Assembly: GCF_026126405.1 (NCBI RefSeq)
Contig: NZ_JAFMTQ010000013.1
Span: 44,137 to 108,136 of the forward strand
Length of the DNA stretch: 64,000 nucleotides
DNA from: Aureitalea sp. L0-47
Lineage (GTDB): Bacteria > Bacteroidota > Bacteroidia > Flavobacteriales > Flavobacteriaceae
Direction: 5' to 3'
Part shown: positions 53,545 through 62,655 of the stretch, one piece after another
Position numbering within the stretch: position 1 is the first letter of the stretch
How the letters are laid out: every line of letters starts with the position of its first letter
Translations under genes and position numbers: made by a program
Notes under the pieces: model-generated
What the model was told of the DNA's origin: nothing
The model's database searches: none
Seen by the model: only the letters and a program-made list of their open reading frames with translations

Positions 53545-54546
53545 CTAGCGCTTTACGAACTTCTTAGAAGCAACTCTCTGATTGTCCTTGTATATATTCA
53601 GAATGTAAACTCCTGCGGTTAATCCGCGGACACTAATTTCTGAATTTTGACCGCTATACCGATTCTCTAATAGCTGCTTTCCCTGGATATCTGTGATTTG
53701 AACCTGGTAGTTAGAAAGATTCAAACCATCCAGCCGGATCACATCTGTTGCCGGATTGGGATATAAACTGAATTGTAGCGCTTCGGAATCGCCTACAGAA
53801 AGTGGTGCCGGCGGTAGGGGGATCATAGCGCCTCCTGCAGGTGAGATTGCGTAGAGTCCGAAGGCTGGCCCGTTCGAATTCATGGAAGGTTCAAAAAAGC
53901 CGGAAGCGATCACTGTAACGGCTACCCCTTGAACACCTAATGACTCGAGGGCAGCGATATAAGCCGCAATTCCCTGACTCCCATCGGCCGTTCGAATTTG
54001 AAATGTATAATTGTCTTCGGGTAGTTCCAGATAACCATCGTATTCGGAATAGGAAATATCGTCAACCACCTGACCTAATCCAACTTCAGTCTCATACACA
54101 TCAACAGTAGGTGCATCGGTTGAGCCGTGATGTACCAGGAGATCAACTTCTAACGGATTGTTCGCCACTTCCCTACCCATATCGTACACATACAGATCAA
54201 AAGGTGGTGCCGGATCATACCCGGTTGGACTCACGATCCCTTCAGCAATCATGATATAAGTCTCCCCTTCTTCAAGGGTATAGGTTTCGGTGAAAAAGGC
54301 ATCAAGCGCACTCATGCTATCGCCGGGAGCCACGGCCAGAACCAGCGGAACGCCCGCAGGAAGGTCGGTAAATGGAGACGACGTTCGGAAATTTACATCT
54401 GGTAGCGTCAACATACCATTCAAATAAACGTCTACGGTGGATGTAAGAGCATCTGCCGAATTGTGCACTACCTGTACACGTGCCACCTGGGCCTGAATAC
54501 CAAGGCCAAGCAATATCGAAATTAGAAATAGGAATTGTTTTTTCAT
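53545..54546 (-). CDS. secreted DUF4397 protein with T9SS sorting tail
   Basis: A 333-residue protein: signal peptide (..LGIQAQ), two DUF4397 domains (about 20-130 and 135-235) marked by VQVVHNSADALTSTVDVYL and LLVHHGSTDAPTVDVYETE, and a type A sorting domain with LYPNPATDVIRLDGL and TAGVYILNIYKDN. DUF4397 domains are frequent in surface proteins; their ligand is unknown. It is convergent with the Hcp-like gene, the stops being two bases apart. Confidence 0.87.
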   Translation of the reverse strand: MKKQFLFLISILLGLGIQAQVARVQVVHNSADALTSTVDVYLNGMLTLPDVNFRTSSPFTDLPAGVPLVLAVAPGDSMSALDAFFTETYTLEEGETYIMIAEGIVSPTGYDPAPPFDLYVYDMGREVANNPLEVDLLVHHGSTDAPTVDVYETEVGLGQVVDDISYSEYDGYLELPEDNYTFQIRTADGSQGIAAYIAALESLGVQGVAVTVIASGFFEPSMNSNGPAFGLYAISPAGGAMIPLPPAPLSVGDSEALQFSLYPNPATDVIRLDGLNLSNYQVQITDIQGKQLLENRYSGQNSEISVRGLTAGVYILNIYKDNQRVASKKFVKR

Positions 54547-54602
54547 AGTGTACTTTTTTTGGACGTATAGTCGATCGTAAAGTTATAGATTTCAGAAGGA
54601 AA

Positions 54603-54634
54603 CAAAAAAAGCCGCCCGACAAGTCGGACGGTTT
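54603..54634 (-). terminator. terminator of the SulP-Usp-carbonic anhydrase operon
   Basis: Hairpin with arms CCGCCCGAC (54612-54620) and GTCGGACGG (54623-54631); on the minus strand it is followed by a T run. Confidence 0.82.
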
Positions 54635-54658
54635 ATCTCGTTCTATTTCAGTAATACA

Positions 54659-55285
54659 TTAATAGAATGTCACAGACCCATCACTGATATCGTACATACC
54701 TCCAACGATGTTGATCTCACCATTTTCCTCCATTTCTTTCAGAACAGGACTCCAGTTACGAATATTATCCATGGTCATTTCTACATTCGCCTTGGCAACA
54801 TTATTTACAAATTCTATGTTTCCAGAATTTCTCAGGCTATCATCTGCCGGCTCCGGAACAGCGAGTACGGCAGGTTCCAGTTTATTGATCAGCTTGGTAA
54901 GATTCCCGAGACGCGCATGGTCGCAGGCTCCTTTTACTGCTCCGCAGGCAGTATGTCCAAGAACAACTACCAATTTGGTCCCGGCTAATTTGCAGGCAAA
55001 CTCCATGCTTCCTAGAATATCATCGTTCACGAAGTTTCCGGCAATGCGGATGCTGAATACGTCTCCTATACCCTGATCGAAGACCAATTCCGCAGATACC
55101 CTGGAATCGATACAGTGTAAAACTGTAGCAAATGGGTATTGACCGGTTGATGTATCGCTTACCTGTTCACCGAGATTACGATGTACCATGTTGTTATTTA
55201 CAAAACGAGCATTCCCGTCCTTCAACGCCTGAAGTGCCGTTTGTGGCGTCATCGCCGCTTGTGTTTCTTTTGTTTGTGCTTTCAT
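54659..55285 (-). CDS. beta-class carbonic anhydrase
   Basis: A 208-residue enzyme with all zinc-site residues: C58 in HCIDSR (with the catalytic D60-R62 dyad), H111 and C114 in LGHTACGAVKGA. The start TALQALKDGNARFV is also typical. It interconverts CO2 and bicarbonate. No signal peptide, so it acts in the cytoplasm. It is the last gene of an operon with a SulP transporter and a UspA-like protein, suggesting that imported bicarbonate is used for carboxylation or pH control. Confidence 0.94.
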   Translation of the reverse strand: MKAQTKETQAAMTPQTALQALKDGNARFVNNNMVHRNLGEQVSDTSTGQYPFATVLHCIDSRVSAELVFDQGIGDVFSIRIAGNFVNDDILGSMEFACKLAGTKLVVVLGHTACGAVKGACDHARLGNLTKLINKLEPAVLAVPEPADDSLRNSGNIEFVNNVAKANVEMTMDNIRNWSPVLKEMEENGEINIVGGMYDISDGSVTFY

Positions 55286-55317
55286 AAAATTCGGTTATAG
55301 TGTGTTAGTTAATAGAC

Positions 55318-56109
55318 TCACGCCAACAAAAGGGACGATGGAAGTTGGTTAATGACTCCATTCATATTCGCAGGAGAAGCATTCCGGCTTCTTCTAGTCA
55401 CATAATCGCGATCTAAGAACAGTAAATTTACATTATTTCTAAGAACATATTTCGATAAGTTCTTAACGGCATTATCGCCTGGTTCAAAAGCATATTCCAC
55501 TGTCTTAAAAGGCATGGTACTGGATGATTGGGTATCACTTGACTTGTTAACAATCCTAAAAGACTTCACAGGTTGTGACGAGATTTTAAGGAGGTCTTCC
55601 ACAATACCTTTAGGTGCATCAGAACCTGAAGCAGAGAGCAGTCCCAAAGAGAGTTGTTCATTAAGCTCCAAAACCTGATCCGTGGCAGAAATCAAAACAG
55701 GTCCATTGAATTCATTTACCACAAATTGGGTAAGTCGATCACCTTCCCATGGAAGTACTTTTTTAGGCCTTTTTCCAAGGATTACAAGGTCAGGATTCAA
55801 TTCATTCAGATACTTTCCTATATGGTTTTTCACATTTCCGATAGCGATCTTGCTCCGAATTTTAGTATCCGTGGATTTCTGGAATGGCTCCAATAGTTCT
55901 CGCATTTTCCCATCTATTTTCATATGGGTATCCGTAAGGGTTTTTATAGCGGATATATGATTTTCGTTTTGAACTGCGTCTGTCGCTTTCTTAACGTATA
56001 AAAAGGTCAATACTGCGTTCAAACTATTCGCAACATTGATAGAGTTCCGTACTATATTGAGTTGTGGTTTATCTAGATTGATTAGAACCACTATATTATT
56101 TTTTTTCAT
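55318..56109 (-). CDS. universal stress protein-like
   Basis: A 263-residue protein with two UspA-like halves. The first (about 1-140) starts KKNNIVVLINLDKPQLNIV and ends PDLVILGKRPKKVLPWEGDRL followed by NGPVLIS, the expected nucleotide-loop position but with an imperfect G-x2-G-x9-GS motif; the second half is more diverged. It sits between SulP and carbonic anhydrase genes and may regulate the transporter, as Usp domains do in some SulP and antiporter systems. ATG at 56109 is preferred over an upstream TTG at 56133. Confidence 0.78.
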   Translation of the reverse strand: MKKNNIVVLINLDKPQLNIVRNSINVANSLNAVLTFLYVKKATDAVQNENHISAIKTLTDTHMKIDGKMRELLEPFQKSTDTKIRSKIAIGNVKNHIGKYLNELNPDLVILGKRPKKVLPWEGDRLTQFVVNEFNGPVLISATDQVLELNEQLSLGLLSASGSDAPKGIVEDLLKISSQPVKSFRIVNKSSDTQSSSTMPFKTVEYAFEPGDNAVKNLSKYVLRNNVNLLFLDRDYVTRRSRNASPANMNGVINQLPSSLLLA

Positions 56110-56133
56110 GATTGTTATTTTTTTTTTGGCCAA

Positions 56134-57711
56134 TTATGCCGTTTTCGGTAATAATTTGAAATATTCTATGAAACTAGGAGGATTTTCAACAGTACCTCCT
56201 TCGGAAATAATCTTGATATCGATATTTCGCTCCTTTGCCTTGTAAGCAAAATCTTCCAGGATTTCGATGATGTCATTATCCAGGTATCGTGTCTGGCGAA
56301 CATCCAACTCTAGATATGTATCCCTGGGAAGGCTATCCAGTTCCTTTAAAATGGCTCCCTTATTAAAAAAGGTCACCTCTTCGGCCAGGGTCATTTTGAT
56401 TTTATGCTTCCCGTTACTTTTATCTTGAATATGCAGGAAGTGAGAGTTTTGATAACTCTTAAACAAGATTACGATAATACCAACACCCAATCCAAGACCA
56501 ATACCAACCAACAGATCAGTAAAAATAATACCTCCCACAGTCACTGTAAATGGCAGAAACTGTTTCCAGCCCATTTGGTACATCTTCTTAAAGAGTGATG
56601 GCTTAGCCAGTTTATATCCTACAACTAAGAGTATGGCAGCTAAAACAGATAATGGAATCTTATTTAATAATGTTGGGATAAGTATTACTGAAATCAACAG
56701 GAAGAAACCGTGAATGATGGCAGATGCTTTCGACTTTCCACCCGATTGAATATTGGCGGAACTACGAACAATTACCTGTGTGATTGGCAGTCCACCGATG
56801 AGTCCCGAAAGAATGTTACCGGTTCCCTGCGCTAAAAGTTCTCGGTTGGTAGGAGTAACTCGTTTTTCCGGGTCCAGTTTATCGGTAGCTTCTACACAGA
56901 GCAGGGTTTCCAGACTGGCCACCAAGGCAATAGTAAAAGCAGTAACCCAGATTTCCGGGTTGGTGATAGCCGCAAAATTCGGGAAGGTGAATTGTGCTAA
57001 GAAGGAACTCGCGTCTTCAGGCGCCGGAACAGTTACCAGGTTCTCGCTTGCGATAGCCATGCTGGTTCCATCGGTTAAACTAAAAAATACAATTCCGAAG
57101 ATAACCGCTACCAGCGGCCCCTGGATCAACTTGAATATCTTGGACTTTTTTGCCAACACCTTCTCCCAAAGGATCAGGATTCCCAATCCAACTACCGCAA
57201 CAATGGTGGAGCCAAGACTAATGGCATTCATGGTTTTAAAGATTTCGGAGAAGGTAGTTTCTCCATCTACCTGGAAGAATGCGAAGTCACCTTCGGGATC
57301 TGCATCGTAACCAAAAAAGTGCGGGATTTGTTTCAGAATAATAATGATCCCGATACCTGTTAGCATTCCTTTAATTACTGAAGAAGGGAAATAGTACCCA
57401 ATTACTCCAGCTTTCAGAATACCAAAAACAATTTGAATAATTCCTCCAAGTACAACAGCTAGTAGAAAGTTTTCGAAACCACCCAGGGCGCCAATGGCAG
57501 TAAGTACAATGGCAGCTAATCCTGCGGCCGGACCACTTACACCAATGGCTGAACCACTAAGAGATCCTACAACGATCCCCCCAACAATTCCGGCGATGAG
57601 TCCTGAAAATAGCGGAGCTCCACTCGCCAGTGCGATACCCAGACATAGTGGTAAAGCAACGAAGAATACGACTATACTCGACGGTAAGTCGCTTTTAAGA
57701 TTTTTGAACAT
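56134..57711 (-). CDS. SulP-family inorganic anion transporter with STAS domain
   Basis: A 525-residue carrier: fourteen or so hydrophobic segments (1-410) beginning LPSSIVVFFVALPLCLGIAL, the SulP signature around SGSAIGVSGPAAG and ETLLCVEATDKLDP, and a C-terminal STAS domain (about 440-525, LELDVRQTRYLDNDIIEIL). SulP proteins move sulfate, bicarbonate or other anions. The operon with carbonic anhydrase makes bicarbonate (BicA-like) the leading guess; flavobacteria with proteorhodopsin have been proposed to use such sets for anaplerotic carbon fixation. Confidence 0.87.
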   Translation of the reverse strand: MFKNLKSDLPSSIVVFFVALPLCLGIALASGAPLFSGLIAGIVGGIVVGSLSGSAIGVSGPAAGLAAIVLTAIGALGGFENFLLAVVLGGIIQIVFGILKAGVIGYYFPSSVIKGMLTGIGIIIILKQIPHFFGYDADPEGDFAFFQVDGETTFSEIFKTMNAISLGSTIVAVVGLGILILWEKVLAKKSKIFKLIQGPLVAVIFGIVFFSLTDGTSMAIASENLVTVPAPEDASSFLAQFTFPNFAAITNPEIWVTAFTIALVASLETLLCVEATDKLDPEKRVTPTNRELLAQGTGNILSGLIGGLPITQVIVRSSANIQSGGKSKASAIIHGFFLLISVILIPTLLNKIPLSVLAAILLVVGYKLAKPSLFKKMYQMGWKQFLPFTVTVGGIIFTDLLVGIGLGLGVGIIVILFKSYQNSHFLHIQDKSNGKHKIKMTLAEEVTFFNKGAILKELDSLPRDTYLELDVRQTRYLDNDIIEILEDFAYKAKERNIDIKIISEGGTVENPPSFIEYFKLLPKTA

Positions 57712-57778
57712 AGTATATTGATTTTCACTCAGTTGTTAACCGAGTAATGTTTGTTTTGTTTTTGCGTTGAATGGAAAA

Positions 57779-58090
57779 TCAACTATGTTCAGGAGGGGGA
57801 AGGATAATTTCGGGATGAAACTGATTGGAACCATCCAGGTAATGAGATGCCCTGGCCATTAGTATTCCAATCAATGTATTCTCATGTACTTGCAAGTCCT
57901 GGAAATATACCTGCTTCTCTTCCAGTTCGGAAGTGTTTTGCTGCTTTTTGTTCTCTTTATTCTCTTCTTCGTTGATCTCTATGATAGCTATCTGACTGAT
58001 GTCGTCCACGACCAAAGGAATAATGGCCGGAGCTAACAGAGAAAAGATCACCGTTATCATTAGAAAATATTGTAAAAAGCTCTTTATCAT
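57779..58090 (-). CDS. small hypothetical membrane-associated protein
   Basis: A 103-residue protein from the ATG at 58090: a hydrophobic N-terminus (FLQYFLMITVIFSLLAPAII), an acidic/Asn/Lys-rich middle (EINEEENKENKKQQN) and a C-terminal stretch ending ILPPPEHS. Not recognised. An 18-residue hydrophobic extension to 58144 is possible. It lies between the SulP operon and a strong terminator; expression could be linked to SulP downstream of it. Confidence 0.5.
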   Translation of the reverse strand: MIKSFLQYFLMITVIFSLLAPAIIPLVVDDISQIAIIEINEEENKENKKQQNTSELEEKQVYFQDLQVHENTLIGILMARASHYLDGSNQFHPEIILPPPEHS

Positions 58091-58157
58091 AGTAACACTC
58101 ACAAATATTAAAAATATTACTATGAATAAAAAGGGGTTTAACAATTAATTAGTCTGG

Positions 58158-58195
58158 TTAAACAAAAAGGCGTTTAATGACGCCTTTTTGTTTAA
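58158..58195. terminator. bidirectional terminator
   Basis: Stem TTAAACAAAAAGGCG (58158-58172) / CGCCTTTTTGTTTAA (58181-58195), A-rich on one side and T-rich on the other, directly after the 58206-59969 gene. Confidence 0.88.
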
Positions 58196-58205
58196 AATTA
58201 CTTGA

Positions 58206-59969
58206 CTAATTTGTGGGTGTTGTCTTCACATTATTTACCGGAATACCGGGAAAGTTAAACGGAAGATTTACCCCAAAATACCAGTATGGGGCATCGATGG
58301 TTACATTATATCCATAGCCAACACTAATAATATCTCGTATTGCAGTGGCGATTATACCCACACCAAATTCCGGAGTACCATCGGTATCCAGATCGGGGGA
58401 AGCAAAATTAATCCCAAGTCCGAAGTCGACAATATTGTTGTAGGTCATTGACTTTCTAGATCCGAACTTAAAAAGCAAGGATGCCCCCGGAGCAAAATAA
58501 AATTTACGTTCAGGTTCAAAATCAAGACTGCTCTCGTTGGGATTCATCAATAGCATACCAACAGCTACTTCCGATCGTATACCGATAAGTTGCATGGTGA
58601 GTAAATGCTCTTCCAGAGTAATTATTTGTTCCGGCATACCATCTTCAGAAGCAGGAAAACGAAGAACCACTTCGATCAAGAGTTGATCGCCATTCGACCT
58701 GTTACCCGTCCCCTTAAGATTGATAAAACCCTTCTGGGGAAGCGTAGTTGCCGTGAATTTGAGTACTTCCTTACCAATTTCTTTGTTCTTTATGAAATTA
58801 GACTGTCGTTTAACAATTAAAGACAGCGCTTTGGTCAGATTGTCGTAATCATCTTTCAAGGCGCTGTAACAGCCCGTAAAACTTGTTACTAGCGTATCTG
58901 CCTTAGTTTGAAGTGTTGCGATCGATGCAGCAGTTCTCTTGAATGAATCGAAAGAAATGGAAATACTTTCGAATTCCTGTTTTAGGTTCTTGAGCGCATC
59001 CGCTGCCTGGAATACTGTATCTACATCCCAGGAATCAAAGTTCTTATTAAACAGGTCGATCAGCACCTGAAGACTACCGAGGTCTTTGTAAATTTTGGAC
59101 GAAATGTTTTTTAGATCCGTTGTAAAGGGGCCCGCCAGTTGTGGATCCTGCAGCATATCGTTAAGATTGTCTTTAACCTCACCAATACAATCAAGGTTCG
59201 GGAAGTTAGCTTTAAAAAGCTGTTTTAACTCATCGAATAAAGTTGCATTGCTTTTATTTAATTCTTCCGCCTTTGCTCTCAGATCTTCCAGCTTTTTCTT
59301 TTGTTCTTCTGAAAGAGTCGTCACCCAACGATCAATAGTTACATAATCGCGTTCGGTGTAGGTGTCGAAGTTCTTAACATGCACTCTATCACCACCTGAA
59401 GGGTCCTTTTTGAACGCCAGCAAACTCACTGAATATGCTTGAGGTTTCGAAGTGTTGAGATCTTCTACCAGTTTATCCAGATCATTATTTAAATTTTGAA
59501 TGATATATGCCTCCGCAGGGAGATCCTGACTTCCTGTAATGCCGTATACATTGTCATACTCCGCATACAAGGCATTCACTTGTGCCCTTAGCTCGCTATT
59601 CTGACCTACCAGCATAAGGAATCTATCTATTTGAAAGAAAAATGTTTGCTGCTGGTCCCTGGAAGGCATACTTGATTGGAGAATATTGATAATGGATTCC
59701 TGGTTTTCCAGGGCCTTTTGCAAAGCGTCTATCTTGCTTTCAAGCTCCACCTGTGTTTTCAATTGAGGATACTGAAGTTCTATCGCCTTGAGCACTTCCC
59801 GTTTGTTAACATCCACCTCTAATGAGGAATTGATGTCTACAATCTTGGGGCCACTCATTTCAACAGTGCGTGTCTTTCCATTATCCGCTTTCTCTTGAAT
59901 GGTCACGATCTGGGCAAACCCTGAAATGCCAAGGAAGCAAACCAGTACTATTGTGATTAATTTTCTCAT
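58206..59969 (-). CDS. hypothetical exported protein with coiled coils
   Basis: A 587-residue protein not recognised by family. It has a signal peptide (..LGISGFAQ), a helical coiled-coil region at about 65-110 (LESKIDALQKALENQESI) and more heptad-rich stretches at 225-255 and 325-400, then a beta-rich C-terminal part (about 430-587) with glycine-aromatic strands (KFYFAPGASLLFKFGS; SVGYGYNVTI; YWYFGVNLPFNF) resembling a small outer-membrane barrel. It forms a pair with the next gene, nine bases apart. Confidence 0.65.
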   Translation of the reverse strand: MRKLITIVLVCFLGISGFAQIVTIQEKADNGKTRTVEMSGPKIVDINSSLEVDVNKREVLKAIELQYPQLKTQVELESKIDALQKALENQESIINILQSSMPSRDQQQTFFFQIDRFLMLVGQNSELRAQVNALYAEYDNVYGITGSQDLPAEAYIIQNLNNDLDKLVEDLNTSKPQAYSVSLLAFKKDPSGGDRVHVKNFDTYTERDYVTIDRWVTTLSEEQKKKLEDLRAKAEELNKSNATLFDELKQLFKANFPNLDCIGEVKDNLNDMLQDPQLAGPFTTDLKNISSKIYKDLGSLQVLIDLFNKNFDSWDVDTVFQAADALKNLKQEFESISISFDSFKRTAASIATLQTKADTLVTSFTGCYSALKDDYDNLTKALSLIVKRQSNFIKNKEIGKEVLKFTATTLPQKGFINLKGTGNRSNGDQLLIEVVLRFPASEDGMPEQIITLEEHLLTMQLIGIRSEVAVGMLLMNPNESSLDFEPERKFYFAPGASLLFKFGSRKSMTYNNIVDFGLGINFASPDLDTDGTPEFGVGIIATAIRDIISVGYGYNVTIDAPYWYFGVNLPFNFPGIPVNNVKTTPTN

Positions 59970-59978
59970 AGCTTACAA

Positions 59979-60407
59979 TCAGGTATTTGGATTATTTGTA
60001 AAGGCGATATCATCAGACTGCGCCTTGAAGAAGGACTGCTGAAGGCTCACATAGTCCAGCACACCATTTTTTTGTATTACCCCGTCTGCCAGGTCCTGGA
60101 TTGGAGACAAACTGAAACATTTGATGTCATCGTAGTCCATGTCCTTAGTATTGGGTGATTCGGCTAGTTTTTGCTCTAAAGTACCTCTAAGTACTTCGTA
60201 ATCCCTTACCCACAAAACCCAGCGCTCCATATTGAAGTAGATCTTGTGAGCCAAACTGTCTGCAGTGGGCATAGCGGTTCTTATGGTGTCTGTATCACCG
60301 ATTATTATCATGAGAACCAGCATTTCCTTTTCAATGAAAGATTGGAAAAGCTGTTTAGCAAGATTCGGATCGTCAGTCGGAATAATTGTTGTTCGTTTTA
60401 AATTCAT
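59979..60407 (-). CDS. hypothetical protein, first gene of a two-gene unit
   Basis: A 142-residue soluble protein without signal peptide or recognised motif (starts MNLKRTTIIPTDDPNLAKQL; contains NMERWVLWVRDYEVLRG). Acidic and helical. Nine bases separate it from the exported coiled-coil protein behind it, so the two likely act together. Function unknown. Confidence 0.6.
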   Translation of the reverse strand: MNLKRTTIIPTDDPNLAKQLFQSFIEKEMLVLMIIIGDTDTIRTAMPTADSLAHKIYFNMERWVLWVRDYEVLRGTLEQKLAESPNTKDMDYDDIKCFSLSPIQDLADGVIQKNGVLDYVSLQQSFFKAQSDDIAFTNNPNT

Positions 60408-60612
60408 CGCATTAGTTTTATGATTTAAAGATACTAAAGCGTTACACCATTTAAGTGCCTGGTAACGGGTATACTGGAAATTTCAGGGAAAATCCTGTAT
60501 TCTGAAAAGGGATAATACTCTAGGCCGGATGAGGCTTTATTTTCACAAAATTTTTACAATCTACCGTCGTCATTACTGTATCTTTAGCCGCAATTACATA
60601 ACTTTTAACCTG

Positions 60613-61626
60613 ATGAAACAACTATTTATACTCGCGCTTTCTGTATTAACTATCTCATGCAATTCCGCGCAAACCAATGTTAGCACAACTGTGATGAGTA
60701 AGGTCGATTACGCGAGTACTATCACAGCCGAAGACCTTAAAACACATTTGTACACTTTTGCTTCAGATCAAATGGAAGGTCGAATGACCGGTACCGATGG
60801 TCAGAAACTGGCCGCCGAATATCTTCGGAATTTTTACATGGACCAGGGAATTCCTTCACCGATCGAAGAGAATAACTACTATCAGAATATCCCCGCGAGT
60901 TATCTGGGAAGACGCGTTACCAATGATTCTGAAAATATCGTTGCCTACATAAAAGGTTCAGAAAAACCAGAAGAGGTGATCGTGCTTTCGGCCCATTACG
61001 ATCACGTTGGAAAACGAGACAACGGAGATATTTACAATGGTGCAGATGATGATGGAAGCGGGACCGTAGCCATGCTCGAAATTGCCGAGGCTTTTCAGAA
61101 GGCGGTTAAGGATGGAAACGGACCAAAACGTTCTATTCTCTTTCTCCATGTTACTGGAGAAGAGATCGGACTTTACGGTTCGAAATACTATACTGAAAAT
61201 CCTTTGTTTCCTTTGGAAAATACCCTGTGCAATCTAAATACCGATATGATAGGCCGTATCGACCCGGATAAGGCTGGAGGTGAAGATTATATATACTTAA
61301 TTGGGAGTGACAAATTAAGTCAGGAGTTGCACGACCTTTCGGAAGCTGTTAATGAAAAATATGTAAATCTTGAATTGGACTATAAGTTCAACGACGATAA
61401 CGATCCTAATAGATTCTACTATCGAAGTGACCATTACAACTTTGCCAAGAAGAATATTCCAGTTATTTTTTACTTCAACGGTGTTCACGAGGACTATCAC
61501 CAGCCTACCGACACACCTGATAAGATCGAATATGAACTAATGAGTAAAAGAGCAAGATTGATCTTTCACACAGCCTGGGAAGTGGCCAACAGGGAGGAAA
61601 GAATTATTGCGGATAAGCTTAAATAA
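60613..61626 (+). CDS. M28-family zinc metallopeptidase, lipoprotein
   Basis: A 337-residue peptidase. The lipoprotein signal is ILALSVLTISC. Zinc ligands are visible in order: His in LSAHYDHVG, Asp in GADDDGSGTVAM, the catalytic Glu pair in TGEEIGLYGS, Asp in LNTDMIGR and His in EDYHQPTDT. It should be an aminopeptidase in the envelope. The 28-codon upstream extension is rejected because the ATG at 60613 opens the signal. Convergent with blh. Confidence 0.92.
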   Translation: MKQLFILALSVLTISCNSAQTNVSTTVMSKVDYASTITAEDLKTHLYTFASDQMEGRMTGTDGQKLAAEYLRNFYMDQGIPSPIEENNYYQNIPASYLGRRVTNDSENIVAYIKGSEKPEEVIVLSAHYDHVGKRDNGDIYNGADDDGSGTVAMLEIAEAFQKAVKDGNGPKRSILFLHVTGEEIGLYGSKYYTENPLFPLENTLCNLNTDMIGRIDPDKAGGEDYIYLIGSDKLSQELHDLSEAVNEKYVNLELDYKFNDDNDPNRFYYRSDHYNFAKKNIPVIFYFNGVHEDYHQPTDTPDKIEYELMSKRARLIFHTAWEVANREERIIADKLK

Positions 61627-61644
61627 CATGAAGAAAGAATTCTT

Positions 61645-61678
61645 AAAAGCCGAATGTTTATTCATTCGGCTTTTTTTG
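61645..61678. terminator. bidirectional terminator between M28 peptidase and blh
   Basis: AAAAGCCGAATG / CATTCGGCTTTT with long T run on the plus strand; the hairpin overlaps the last codons of blh. Confidence 0.85.
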
Positions 61679-62554
61679 TCCGTACATCCTGGTAATTATA
61701 AAAGAATGAGCAAACGTAATAGCGCCTAGAAATGCGAAGAACAGCGGCATGATGATCTCCTGATTATCTTTGAAAATATAGAATAACATTAACATTGATC
61801 CTACGGAAATCGCCCAAATGATCGAGGAAGACTTGAGATATAGTTTAAAACTGGGGAGACTAACCTCTCCATATAAATATTTTAGTTGCCCGAATATTGA
61901 AGGAATACTGTGCCAGTATATGAAATAGATCGCAAAGGCCCAGATAAGATCAGCATACCTAAATACTATCCCGAAAACCAATAATAGGAAGCATTCGAAA
62001 GCTACCCTTCCGTAATCAATTTGTTTTTTAACAAGAAGATAGAACACAGCAATAACCGTAAGGACTAGCGAACTTAAGAGACCATAAACAAACCAGGATT
62101 CAGGTATGATTTGTCCGCTAAGAGAGCTGATGATTTCCTGAGTAGCACCCATATTCGTATAAAAAAGCAAAAACAAAATTAACAGGCCGTATCCCGCGAA
62201 GAACAGACCCCGAAATCCTTTTGGTTGCAACGTTTCTAAACTTTCCCAATGCTGTTCGCCAAAATGATAAGCGCTAAAGAGGATAAAGCCTGCCAGTGCC
62301 AGTTCGGGTAACCAGTAAAAGAAGGCACCAGCGATAAGAACTACTAGGATGTAAGAGCCTAATACTATTATTAATCTCCTTAATCCCGAGACAGATCGCA
62401 ACTTGCTCATAATCGCCAAGTCATTGCTCCCGTGAAGAATTCCTACAGAAAAAATAAGAAAGAAGGCAACTAATTCCTGCTCCGACCCCGAGAAGTAATT
62501 CGTGAGCCATAAACTGAAAAGCGTTATAAAAACTGCTACTTTCTTAAAATTCAT
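61658..62554 (-). CDS. blh: Brp/Blh-family beta-carotene 15,15'-dioxygenase
   Basis: A 298-residue membrane enzyme with about eight helices. Iron-binding histidines occur in GILHGSNDLAI (H41), AYHFGEQHWES (H97, H102) and the later YWHSIPSIFG, as in the Blh family. It cleaves beta-carotene into two retinal molecules, the chromophore of the neighbouring proteorhodopsin. Transcribed divergently from that gene across a 101-nt gap, the usual arrangement in marine flavobacteria. Carotenoid genes are not in the window. Confidence 0.93.
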   Translation of the reverse strand: MNFKKVAVFITLFSLWLTNYFSGSEQELVAFFLIFSVGILHGSNDLAIMSKLRSVSGLRRLIIVLGSYILVVLIAGAFFYWLPELALAGFILFSAYHFGEQHWESLETLQPKGFRGLFFAGYGLLILFLLFYTNMGATQEIISSLSGQIIPESWFVYGLLSSLVLTVIAVFYLLVKKQIDYGRVAFECFLLLVFGIVFRYADLIWAFAIYFIYWHSIPSIFGQLKYLYGEVSLPSFKLYLKSSSIIWAISVGSMLMLFYIFKDNQEIIMPLFFAFLGAITFAHSFIITRMYGQKKPNE

Positions 62555-62621
62555 AAAGCAAAACTAAAATGTTAGCAAATATTTAAGGGAATGATTGGGA
62601 ATCTTTTAACACCTTTCTGTT

Positions 62622-62629
62622 TAACTTTG
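62622..62629 (+). promoter_or_regulatory. -7 promoter box (TAACTTTG) for proteorhodopsin
   Basis: Exact TAnnTTTG match 26 nt upstream of the ATG; a TTG lies 24 nt before the box (62595-62597), rather far for a -33 element. Confidence 0.5.
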
Positions 62630-62655
62630 ATTGAAATTAATTAAACAAAATTTAT

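Noticed and set aside
56753..57310. 185-residue plus-strand ORF
   Set aside because: Antisense shadow of the SulP transporter; rich in Ser/Thr/Pro as expected from reverse reading of a membrane protein gene.
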